Source: Phallusia mammillata (lineage: Eukaryota > Chordata > Ascidiacea > Phlebobranchia > Ascidiidae). Taken from it: DNA of 64,000 nucleotides. Both the position numbers and the translations under genes were made by a program. The notes below the pieces were generated by a model, which searched no databases, had not been told where the DNA came from, and saw only the letters and a program-made list of their open reading frames with translations. The stretch lies in NCBI GenBank assembly GCA_003260075.1, contig QLIY01000525.1:4844-68843 (forward strand), written 5' to 3'. Shown here piece by piece: positions 1 through 10,746 of this stretch (positions within the stretch are counted from its first letter, which is position 1; each line of letters opens with the position of its first letter).

Positions 1-545
1 AAACATATAAATCCTGCACCAGAAAGCATAGTAAAGTGTACACACTATAATTAATACAATTAAAATTAACACCACTCTGTTACGAATCTGCTGCATGAAA
101 AACAATGAGACTAAAATACCAGACTTTTAAAATGAAGTTAATAAAATGACTGTCTGAACTTGTGCAACAAAAACAGCAACAATGAATGATTTACTATTGA
201 TCGCAAAAACTTTACCAATCTGCAATACAAAATGTAACACAGAAAGTAGTACATTTTATAAAGTAAAATTGTGCCTGCAGTGGAGCATTGATCAGTTTCG
301 TAAAGCAAGAGGTTGCACAAAGTACTGACTTTAAACCAATTACAACCACTTCACCAGTCAAACTCCTATCAATTTTTATCTTAATTTTGTTGTTACACAC
401 CAATTAAACTAGTGACTAGTGAGCCTAGGTCTTTTAACTGCAGGCACATTTTAACAACATTACTTTGTACAGTCTACTTCTACTCACATTTAATTTTCTT
501 ACAACACAAGTTAGGGAAAGTCCCGGGTACATGCGGTAAACGATT

Positions 546-594
546 ATACATGCTATACATGCTATACATGCGATACATGCGATACATGCGATAC
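546..594. repeat. 9-bp tandem repeat, about 5.4 copies
   Basis: The unit ATACATGCT occurs twice and is followed by three copies of ATACATGCG and a partial ATAC. The single T-to-G change is shared by consecutive units, which suggests stepwise duplication of a variant unit. It lies about 360 bp upstream of the SLC10-like start codon. Confidence 0.9.
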
Positions 595-934
595 TTTATG
601 TTTTAAAGGGGTCCCCTGTAACCACTGAACTGAATACTAAATGATGTCGTTCAGTGCAGTCATGGGAGGTAGGTGTAAGACAAGTCACATAGATTCTTCG
701 TTAGTTGAAATTGAATAGGTAGTGTCTAGTGTATGACACACAAAGATACAAATTGGTCATAATATTGAATTAATACTGCCAAAAAAAGAGATTTTGATTA
801 ACAGACACATGTTTTGTAATCACTTTAATTTATATTATGTATTGTTTACGTGTTGTTTTGTAGTTAAATATAATATATTTAATGAAATTGTCCATTAAAC
901 GTTGTGGTTTGGTGTTTACCTACATTTATTTTTT

Positions 935-936
935 AG
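935..936 (+). other. 3' splice acceptor just upstream of the SLC10-like ATG
   Basis: A T-rich tract (TTATTTTTTAG) ends in AG at 935-936, 17 bases before the ATG at 954. The coding region itself has no intron. The site therefore serves either a 5'UTR intron or spliced-leader addition, which is common in ascidians. The sequence alone cannot tell these apart. Confidence 0.55.
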
Positions 937-953
937 GTTGAATATTTTATATC

Positions 954-2336
954 ATGGATACTTATTTTTTCAAGATAATGTGTTTCTGGGCTACTATATT
1001 TTCATCCGGAACTGTAAAATGTGAGACAAACATAAGCAGCCTAAATGAAAATTCCAACATAAGTTATCCCCTGGAAAGCAACTGGCTGATGGAAGTATAT
1101 GAAGATGATATTTCGCCGTTTACATATAATTGTTCAAAACCATTGGGAAAAAACAACCTGTCACATCATTTTGTGTTATTTGAAACACATGATTTGGCGA
1201 TTGGGGGAATATGGATGGAAAACAGTTCTGTAATAGAGACTCATATGAGCTGCAAAAATGGTACTGTTAAAATGTTTGTCAAAGCAGGGCATTTGGGAAT
1301 AACTTCTATTCGCATCTCACAATCAAGTGATGAAGTTGGCCATACAGTTTTAAATACTGGTGAACTTTCAGTGCATGTTTTAAGAAAAGTTACTTTGTTT
1401 GATGAACTGGCAGTTTTTGTCCTTGGACCTTTAATACTTTTTAACAAATGTGCTTTTGGCGCCAAAATAGAAGTTGACATGCTAAAAAGGATTGTTACCC
1501 ACCCAGTGGAACTTTCACTTTGTTTGCTGACACAGTTTATATTTTTACCTTTGACTGCAGTAGGGTTGGGAACTTTTTTGCAACTTGATCAAATACTTGC
1601 CTTGGCCTTGCTGGTATCTGCTGTTTGTCCGGGTGGCGGGGGTGGTTATGTTTTTAGTTTTTTAGTGGAAGGTGATATTACTGTTGCTATAACAGCTAGT
1701 CTTGTGTCCACATTAGTTGCCATGGTGGCAATGCCCGCTGTTATTGGCACTTACAGTTACTTCGCACATATACCAAACAACATTGTTATACCATACATAA
1801 AAATATTGTTAATGCTTCTAGCCATTGCTACCCCCATAACGTTGGGAATGATTCTCAGAAGGAAAAAACCAAATCTTGCCAAGAAACTGATCACTGTGAT
1901 AAAACCTTTGAGTCTGTTTTTAATATTTGCTGGACTGGTAGTAGTGGTTGTAACATCCAAATATGTGATGTACGGCCCAAAAGTTGGGTACATATTGGCC
2001 ATTCTGGTTCCATTTAGTGGCTTGTTCATAGCTACTGTCTTGTGCAAACTTGTATGCCTGGATTGGCCTTTAACCAAAGCTGTGGCACTGGAAAGTGGTC
2101 TTAAAAATACAGTTCTTGGTGTTGCTGTCATTGAATTATCTTTTCCCCAACCCCAGGCTGACCTGGCATCAATTCTTATTGTGATGATTACAGTCGGTCA
2201 AGTTGTGGTTGCAATGACTTGGTATTTTGTGCATCTGCTTAGCAAAAGTTTCACACAGAGTAGACAAAAAAAAGATAGGGAGGAAGACCCACTGGAGACT
2301 GAAATGTTTTTACAACACTCGAGTAGTGCATTTTAG
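954..2336 (+). CDS. SLC10-family (sodium/bile acid cotransporter-like) membrane protein, SLC10A3/A5-like
   Basis: A 460-residue protein encoded in one exon. Residues 1-23 look like a signal peptide. A non-membrane region of about 125 residues follows, with N-glycosylation sequons at N26, N35 and N102. From about 150 to 430 there are roughly nine hydrophobic segments. The family signatures are the glycine-rich CPGGGGGY turn (225-232) followed by a Ser/Thr/Ala-rich helix, and ESGLKN (380-385) followed by VLGVAVIELSFP. The C-terminus is charged and cytoplasmic-looking. SLC10 proteins carry bile acids or other organic anions with sodium. The long N-terminal ectodomain and the single exon resemble the poorly characterised A3/A5 branch rather than the classical bile acid carriers, so the substrate is unknown. 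The start at 954 opens a signal peptide and follows a splice acceptor by 17 bases. The stop is TAG at 2334-2336. Confidence 0.9.
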   Translation: MDTYFFKIMCFWATIFSSGTVKCETNISSLNENSNISYPLESNWLMEVYEDDISPFTYNCSKPLGKNNLSHHFVLFETHDLAIGGIWMENSSVIETHMSCKNGTVKMFVKAGHLGITSIRISQSSDEVGHTVLNTGELSVHVLRKVTLFDELAVFVLGPLILFNKCAFGAKIEVDMLKRIVTHPVELSLCLLTQFIFLPLTAVGLGTFLQLDQILALALLVSAVCPGGGGGYVFSFLVEGDITVAITASLVSTLVAMVAMPAVIGTYSYFAHIPNNIVIPYIKILLMLLAIATPITLGMILRRKKPNLAKKLITVIKPLSLFLIFAGLVVVVVTSKYVMYGPKVGYILAILVPFSGLFIATVLCKLVCLDWPLTKAVALESGLKNTVLGVAVIELSFPQPQADLASILIVMITVGQVVVAMTWYFVHLLSKSFTQSRQKKDREEDPLETEMFLQHSSSAF

Positions 2337-2671
2337 TGTGGTGAAGCTATTACATTTTTGAAAGTTGTTTTATCTTGCATGTGGGATTTATTTATGATGG
2401 TCTGGACAGTTACAAAAGTGAAATTATGTATTTATCTGTTTTTTTGTTCGTAGTCAGTCGTATATGAACCATAAAATGTTTTGAACATTTTTCCAGCATT
2501 TTGCCTTTGTTTTTTACATTTAAATTGTTTTACTTTGTTCTAAACATTTCACGTTTTATGTTGTCTGATGTGTAAGGAGTTCTGTAATCATATTTTTATT
2601 GTTTTTAGTAAGAATGTTTAAACCTAGAATTTGTTTATTAAACTAAATTTTGACTGTATGATGCATATTAA

Positions 2672-2677
2672 AATAAA
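2672..2677 (+). terminator. Candidate poly(A) signal of the SLC10-like gene
   Basis: AATAAA lies about 336 bases after the stop codon, in AT-rich DNA with T-rich stretches downstream. It is the first canonical hexamer seen after the coding region. Confidence 0.5.
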
Positions 2678-3156
2678 TTGTGCATGTAAGTTCCATAGCA
2701 GTTTAAAACTGTTTGTATAACATAAAACATACACGATATTTAATGTTCCTATGCATGTAAATCACTGTTCATTTAAATCCATGCAGTGTACCCTTGTTGA
2801 CAATTGACAGAGAATTTGGTGTTTATGACATTTGTTGTTTATTTATTTTTGTCAAATTTGTGTTGTACCCACTGAGTTTATTGCAGCTTTTGTTTCTACA
2901 CTTCAGGTATGTTGTTGCACTGTTGTATATTGTTGATTGTGAGATGGCCCCCAACAAAGAATATTACGTAGTTTTTACTGTGTAGGCGGGAGGCATATAA
3001 TTTTGGGGCAAACTTTTTGTATTCTTACAGCACAAATTAATCATTTTTTTTGAAAACGGATTTTGAATCTAAACAAAATGACAACTTTAGTAATAGATCA
3101 AAACCATCAACAGCATGGCTTAACCTGACGATCACTGTTTGCCTTTTTAACTAGAG

Positions 3157-3613
3157 TAAAGTAAAACCAATGGACGATAAAATCCTTGGTAAAACAGAAT
3201 CAGTCGGTTCAATAAAGGAATATATATTTCGCCTATGTGGCATCATCAGTTCCTGTAATCGAAATACAAATCGATATAAAAATGAGTGCTAAAACAAACA
3301 CGCTAAAATAAACTCAAAGCGGTAAAACAGTATAACAAAGAAACACAGGGGATGCTGTTACTAATTGCCAAAGCTAACTGCACCAACCTCAAACCACAAC
3401 AGAACAAAACAAGCGCAACTCTGGGCACCGGTCGAGCGAGAAAAAATAAAGATAAGACGCAAAAGGTAGAACAGGTACGCGCTTGCAGGGAGATAACAAC
3501 AGCGGTGAGTGCCGATGGAGTTTTACCGTACTCGAGGCAGGACCATGATGGTCTTTATTGAACCGACTGATTCTGTTTTACCAAGGATTTTACCGTCCAT
3601 AGGTTTTACTTTA
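3157..3613. mobile_element. Long-TIR foldback MITE, TA-flanked (mariner-like)
   Basis: The ends form a nearly perfect inverted repeat of about 60 bp (left about 3155-3217, right about 3553-3615) with only two or so mismatches. The termini read AAGTAAAACC and GGTTTTACTT, each bordered by TA (3157-3158 and 3612-3613), as expected for a TA target-site duplication. The interior of about 330 bp carries no transposase-like frame, so this is a non-autonomous element. Confidence 0.85.
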
Positions 3614-3734
3614 CTTGAATCTAAACATACATGTTTTTTACCTTTTATATTCGTAATCATGTCCTAATCGGGTCAACCGATATTGAAACTAACCTGACAT
3701 AAATGTTCAACATCTTTAAAATATTATGTGGACA

Positions 3735-4338
3735 TCTGCTGCCATGGACGTCCGCAGCGGGGGGCAAGAGGGGGCGCGTGCCCGCCCCTGGAAAAAAGAA
3801 AAACGCAAACGGTCGGAAAATCCGCATCTTAAAACAAAATACAATAAACATTCACACAGTGTTATACAAAAACTTTTACTGGAACGTAAACTGAAGACGT
3901 CGTGGGTCTCCACCCCGTTAAACGCACACAATACAAGCTGTAACTGTAACAGAACAGGATGAGGTTTTACAACAGATTAAATGAATCGAACATTATTAAT
4001 TAACAATAGATCGGTAACAAGCATATTATTACGTCATTGATGGATTATGTCAAAAAGCCATTATGTGAGATCTTCACTGTGTCTGTTGTTAGTTGTTACA
4101 TCTGATAAAGTTCGTGTATGTAAATCCTACTTCCGTTAAAAAAGTATTTGCCAACCTACCAGATACTTCAGTGATAGTAAATATTCTGTTTATTGCACTA
4201 CTTTGCTACATTGGGATTGGCAAGAATAAGTAGCACTGTCAGATGATTTTTGTTCTGAAATACCGTTAATCGAACGGCGATGTGACGATAGTATTGCCCT
4301 CCCCTGTATTTTTTCCTGCGGACGCCCATGTCTGCTGC
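3735..4338. mobile_element. hAT-like non-autonomous transposon with 8-bp TSD
   Basis: A perfect 8-bp direct repeat TCTGCTGC (3735-3742 and 4331-4338) flanks a 588-bp element (3743-4330). Its terminal 15 bases are inverted repeats with one mismatch (CATGGACGTCCGCAG against CATGGGCGTCCGCAG). An 8-bp duplication is typical of hAT elements. No transposase coding was seen inside. Confidence 0.8.
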
Positions 4339-4993
4339 TAAGCTTTTAAATCATTCGTGTTGGGATGAAAAGCGTCGATGTAGCTGTGACACCACGGAGG
4401 CCGTGATTAATGCCAAAAATCGATACTACAGCCTAACAAACCTCGGGTTATATAATGTGCGGTAGAATTTCGTTTACGTGTAAATTCACTTTCGCGATTG
4501 CAGGAAACAGTTGCTCGGCATTTGCCCTGAACCTTAAAAGTATATAGCAACTATACGAAATCATCACAAAACATAACGCGCTCTCGCACAATTTTAATGA
4601 TAAACGGTTTGTTAATGGTTTGCACGAAATTCTAATGGATAAAACTGCAAGCTTTTTGTTTTTTGGGCTGCAAGCGTTCCAGCACTCGAAGCTCGGTTTC
4701 TCATAAAAAACTTCGGTCAAAAACAATTGCGCTGCAGCGCTATTTTAGCTTATTCTGTCATGGTTTGATTTGGTGCGTACGACATACATACAGTTTTCGA
4801 ATTCCTTTACTCACATACAGAACTACAGAGTGCATGTCGACATATGGATCGGGCGGCCTGGCCATTCAGTGAACAACCGCCATCGCTGAAATGCGCAGCT
4901 TGTGGAACAAATTGTCATAACTCACCAATCACTGTCGGCGCCAGATAGCAATAATGCGTTGCCTGCACAAGTCGAGCTAATTCTATTAGGGCG

Positions 4994-5190
4994 CTGTTAA
5001 TCAGTGCCGGATTAAGGGTCTGCTGGCCTGTAGGCACATTTTATACCCGAAAATCAGGGTTGTCAACTAAAAAATTAGAATTGTCAGTGTTGCCAAATCA
5101 TTCTACTGATTTTAAAGTGACCTGGATTTTTGACTGACCTGTAGGGACGTGCCTACTTTGCCTAATGGTTAATCCAGCACTGCTGTTAAT
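4994..5190. mobile_element. 181-bp hAT-like MITE with perfect 8-bp TSD
   Basis: The direct repeat CTGTTAAT (4994-5001 and 5183-5190) flanks a 181-bp element (5002-5182). The ends are inverted repeats: CAGTGCCGGATTAAGG on the left, CAGTGCTGGATTAACC read from the right. CAGTG-type ends with 8-bp duplications are characteristic of hAT MITEs. There is no coding capacity. Confidence 0.9.
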
Positions 5191-8100
5191 TATAAAATCT
5201 TCCCAAATAGTCGGCCCAAAATATGCAATAAAAGTGGCGCAAACAGAAAAAAAACTGGTTAAACTTTGCACATCGTGGCTTGTTACCGCGTTTCGTAAAT
5301 AAGTCACTTCAGACTGAACTTTGAATTGAAACGATTTCTGCACACTTTGAAAGAGTATTGATCAAACTTCTACAGAAAAGTTAATCGCAAACCGTTGTCT
5401 GCAAATGACACAATTTTTTAACGTAGCATTAGTCATTTTCCAAAAAGGCAAGGATCATATGTACCAAGTTTATAGGATAACGAAAGCAAGAAAATGTTTG
5501 AGATATTTTCAGGAGTAAACACTTTAGTTTTACACACCCACCGTACTGCGAAGGCCATACCTGACTAAACAAGACAAGCAAACGTAATTTACCGGTTCTT
5601 TATCGTTGCTGTAAGCGTCGTGGTGGCTAGCTTTAGAGCAGAGGGAGCGAAATGACAGGCAAATACTCTTAGTGACATATAGGGCTCGTTCGAGCAGCAC
5701 TCGAGTTGTACAAGTGTTTGTTTTTGATAAAGCTAGTGCTCTAACAAGTGACGTTTGAACACGGTGTCACATCAAACTTTCGCAAGTTTTCCGTTGCGCA
5801 AGATCCGATTAAACTTTGGACACGTGCTGGGTTTGATCATCTCCTGTTAACATGGTATTGGCTTGGGATAAGTTTGTTGTTCTCACAGTTTTGCTTCACA
5901 GAAAGAAATTCCTGGCGAATTGTTGTATTGCTACTACATGTTATTTGTTTTAAATCGAATTAGGCTACTAGGTGATAGTCCTTCAAACGCCGTTTTATTA
6001 AACCAAAAACAACAACAACATATGTACCCTGTATTTTGAAGTCCAAAAATACAATATCCAAAATAATAAAGAATTCCACTTTCTTAAGATTGTGTTATAA
6101 GGACCGTCGACCATAAGATTGCCGTAATCACGTTCATATTTACTAGACGTGATTTGTCGCCACTCCCGAGTTAACCTTTATTTGCAGATTCTTGTATCCG
6201 AAGATAATATCAAGTGTTCTATCGTATCACTCACGAAGCACACGAGCACAACGGCAATTAAACAACAAGGTTGCTAGCCAACGAAAACAATCGACCCTTA
6301 GTTTTAGGCCCCCTGTCAATTACTGACCTGAAATCCCAATCAAGATTGCGCAATTGTTTATTCTTCAGGACGTAATCTTCGTCACGGTAAAGAATCTTGC
6401 AAGGTTTATCTGTAAATCTGTTTTACGCATCTATACCGACTACACGGTCTTCACAATTTTGCAATTAATAATTTATAAATAAATCCCATCGTTTCCATTT
6501 TCACATGGTACTGAATTTGCTTGCAACACGATATAATCGACTCACACCTTTAAAAATTGATGTGACAAAATGTCAAAGGTTTTGGCAGAGGATACGATTT
6601 GTAAACTCGCGGACAGATAAGAATCCACTACAATTTATGGTCGTTGTACAGTACTGACACGCGTAATAGGCGAGTAAATAAGTTCAGAGGGGAACAGTCA
6701 CTCATGTTTGTATTTGTTCCTTTGGTGCGACGTGGGCAAATTGTCGAGTGGCATCCTGAAATTTATTTACCGGTCGAAAACAGGCAGCTCAAAGTTCGTT
6801 GCGTGCCAGGGCTCCACAGCAGGGCTTGCTATGTTTGATGGGCCAACCACTTGTCTTGCCAATGACTTAAACTATAGCTGGTCGTTGTGGGTAAATTTCT
6901 TCCCATTTTGTGCGTAGGGTCGCCGCAAACCTATGTCGGTCAATATTGAAACACTCACCCGGGTTTTAACATGTGTGTAAAGAACACAAACCAAGTCAGC
7001 TACATGACTGATAACATCCATGTACGAAAGAAACAAAAGCAATGACAACTATTATGCTCGTCTGAAATTAAAAGTTATTGTTACTTTCTTTTTACATTTT
7101 AATTACTTTTCTGTGATTCAATTTCCATGATATTACACTAACGTTTTTTAACTGGTATGACGATGTAGAAATGAATGTTGCTTATATCTCTATTTTTGAA
7201 CGCATACAACATTAAGATAGCATGAAAGAGGGTTTGGTTACACATAACCTTACTTGCAAACTTGTTTCAGGTTCGGCTACTGCGTCAGCAACATTTGCCG
7301 AACCTAAATATTTCATTACATTAGGGCAGACTTTACAGCATGAAGCTGGTATTTTTGGTACCGGCACCAAGATCCCATAGTGATGATGTCTATCTGCCAT
7401 CAACAGACGCTTAACGCGCAGTTTAATGGCTGCGATCACTGTTTCTTTCCCTAAATATTGCTGAGGGAAAATGCACACCTCCTCTGTTTAATAATTTATC
7501 TCGGCATGTTCCTATCTGTATTCGAGCCAAAGGCGAGGAAGAAGCCTTGTCAACTATATCATAATAGGAGATCCGTAGGCAATCATAACTGTTCAGTGCC
7601 TGAAAGTCGGCAACTTACGCAGGAAAATGTATTCCTACTTTATGTAAAATAAATACACTTTTAGAGCATGCGAAAACTCCCAATGCGATATTGAGCGGTT
7701 GTTAAAAAAATATATTTTATAAATGCAATCAAAAAAATGCCCAATAAATTTTAATATTAAACATGGAATAAGCATTACAAAACCTGGAATAAGCATTATT
7801 TCTAAAGGACGGGTTGAACAAAAGTTCAAACTTGACAGCTAGAATCTTGTCACCAGTGTCGGAAATGTAAGACTGGCTACAAGCAGTGGAGGACATCTTC
7901 TGTTGAGCTGCATGACTTGCAATGACTTGTCAACAGATATTTGTCATAGGCATCGTACGAAAGCAAGGTGAGGTATAAACTGTGCAGTACTTTGTTTTCT
8001 GACGAAATCGTTTAAAGCGGTGATTTGGTTTGTTAGCGGGAAGTTGTATGCCCTATATCAGTGTGGCGTTGTAAAACGCGCAGAATATCACGCATGCAAA

Positions 8101-10746
8101 CAGGCCCCTGACAAGAATTTGGACAAAGAACTGGTCTCAGATTATCTAGGAGAATTGACGATTATCCGTTACGGTGTGCATTGTCTTATAACGAACAAAC
8201 GATGCAACTGTAACAGTTTGATTCCCCCAGTGTTATTATCTGCCTCTCGTAGGAAACAAAGAACAGCGAGCATGGCGGCAATTAGATGATAACACCGTCC
8301 CATTAATTTCAGAGCGAATCCCTTTTGTCTGTACGCAGCGCGACAAGTTTCTATTCCATTGTTTTATTCTGTTTGTGGAAACTCAATTGCTACAGACGAA
8401 AGCTGAAAACAGTTTTTGAGCCTTGTTTGATTTGAATTGTTTGCAGCTGTTGTAGTCAAGATTTGTTACCTTGTAAACAACAATGGTTCAGGCATGTTTC
8501 GTTGACAAACTTTTCTTGAAAATACCAAAGACTAACTGTAGGTTTTTTGTTGTTCCCGCGAAACTGTCTGGGCATATGTAATTAGTTTATTTGCTTGAAT
8601 TTAAACGTTTGAACGTTTGTAACAACACGGTAGACGAAAGATTACTGTTTTCAAAGTATACATAACAGTATTTTATTTCCATGCATGTAATTTATGTATC
8701 TGATATGTCTTTACTTTGTTAAACGGATAATCAAAATGTTGGTTACAGCAGAGTTTGGGCCGGGCTTTTCGGGCCGGATTCGGGCTTAGTTTTTATCAAA
8801 AAAACGGGATTGATTCGGGCCTGACTTTACACTTTGTGTCAAATAAATTTTTCTAGCTCAATAGCCAGTTGTTGGGCCTGACCTGATGTCAAACAGCATT
8901 GTTTTTCAGGCTTCTACCAGTGGCACAACAGCTACAGACTTTTACATTTCTACAAACAAAACAGGTCGCGTCACTTACAATACTCCTGTGAATTCCGCTT
9001 CCTGTGTAAGTGAAAAATGCTGTAAGTGCTGTCAACGAGTCCGATGTCAAACTACGACCCTTTGGACACGCGCTCCATTAACAACAAACACATGGAAGTG
9101 ACACTTTGAAAATACTTTTGCACTTAATTAGCAGGGTTCAACTTGCGAACACAGTCGATATATTTATCAGCCAACAGTCCTCTAAGAAATGTGATAAGAA
9201 TATCAGGCGATGAAATATTTACAACTGCAGCCTATTGAAGTTGTCATGGTCTTGCAACGTTTAAAGCACAGAGAACTAAAAAATATAATAAAGGCTAACA
9301 TTTTGGTCACTGGACACTAACGTTTAATTTGTAGGTAGCTCTGCAGGTAAAGTTCTATTGTCTTGTAACAAAGGCTGATAATTTGAATGTGAGAACAAGT
9401 GCAAACAAGTGTCAGAGCAGCACCTGTTGCTAAGTCAACATAACCACCGTTACGAAATTATGTTTTCGAACTTTTAAATAGTTTATGTTTGGTAAGACTA
9501 TAAGCGGTTAAATGTTTTAGTTATTACTTCATCAAAGCAAGAAATATCGTGCCAGGCGTCAAGTCAATGTGATAAATATTTTTAAACACAACTGAGTTAA
9601 TCCCTTCCTGTACTAAAAATCGGGGAACAGACAGGGCGCAGCGGGACAGTTGGTCTGCAAACATTCTCTTTGTCAATGGAGTAAATGTAAAAGGTGTTTG
9701 TGATCCCCTGCTGCCGCCCTTGTTTTATGTTATCGGCCTTCGTGTCTACATACCCGGCTTGCGATAATCCGTTAGTCTGCCGCTGAGCTGACAAAACGCA
9801 ATTGGCAAAAAAATACCATTTCAAACATATAAGTTGAAATTCGTTCAGTAATTGGCAGTTTCGCATTGGCCAATTAAACAGGCATATGCTAACAAAGAAG
9901 CATTGTATATTTTAAACAGTATTATCTCGGCAAATGTTGATAGTTTTAAATACTCTAACCAGTATTCTTGGTTGTTAGCGCGGTAAACTGAAGTTACAGC
10001 AAAACTTTTAGAAAAAGTAATTGGTTGTCCCAGCAAAATCACAAGGTTATTAAGAAATATTTCATGATCTATAAACAACAACGCTTTTTTTACTTGTTCG
10101 CATAATTGTCTGACAGCCTCATTCCTTAAGTCTAAAATATTAGTTTACAACGACGCCAGGAGGCGACATTGAGCACCGTTGGCGAGAAAAAAGTTGCCGA
10201 GGACAGACGGAGAGAAGAGTAAGACAGAGCGACAAATTCGTAACACTGACTCGACGAGAAAGGCGAGAAGCGGTCTACCGGGATTTGCGCCAGTTGAAAA
10301 AATGTCGAACTCGCGTGAAAACAAACGCGAAAAAAATGATCTCTCTTTCCGCTTCATCCTATTTAGTTGTGAAAACTGATTTCGAAGATGGACATGCAAA
10401 GCAGCTGCGGATATTCTGCTAGAAAATCATACTAACTGGTTGTATGTTTACACAGATATAGGAAAAACATTCGTATTAGTGTGGTGTTACGTTTAGCCAT
10501 AGGATTACATCAAACAAGTTTTTGATATTGATGACAAGAAAAAGTCTGTTGAATTTTACTTGCAGTAAGTACAGTTGATAAAAATTTTACCAAGTTACGA
10601 AAGTATGATACAATAAATGTTAAAAAATGTTAATTTTAGAATTACATGCATTAACGGTTACATCACGCTTTTCAAATAAATTATATTTTTAGAAATTTCA
10701 ACGAATTCCAATCAACGTCATTTAAAGTGATCAATTCTGATAGTCA

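Larger units (their letters stand above)
1..936. other. Intergenic / upstream of SLC10-like gene
   Basis: No coding region could be supported here; the open frames are short and their composition is not protein-like. The interval holds a 9-bp tandem repeat (546-594) and ends in a pyrimidine-rich 3' splice site whose AG is at 935-936, just before the SLC10-like start codon. The sequence left of about 400 could be the untranslated end of a gene outside the window, but nothing shows this. Confidence 0.6.
2700..10680. other. Intergenic DNA between the SLC10-like gene and Iroquois gene 1
   Basis: No gene is supported. Open frames are below 100 codons and unrecognisable. The interval contains three transposon-like elements (3157-3613, 3735-4338, 4994-5190), a GGGCC-rich patch (about 8758-8885) and a speculative 5' exon for Iroquois gene 1 (8886-9005). 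About 10146-10340 is richer in GC and CpG than its surroundings and could be promoter or 5'UTR of the Iroquois gene, but no clear core promoter was identified. Confidence 0.55.

Noticed and set aside
3063-3627. 13-bp direct repeat TTGAATCTAAACA near both ends of the long-TIR MITE as a target duplication
   Set aside because: The left copy is about 80 bp outside the inverted repeat, so it does not abut the element. The TA dinucleotides at the termini fit better.
8758-8885. GGGCC-rich patch as a promoter or structured RNA
   Set aside because: The repeated GGGCC/CGGGC motifs look like degenerate repeat DNA; no inverted ends, core promoter or stable fold was evident.
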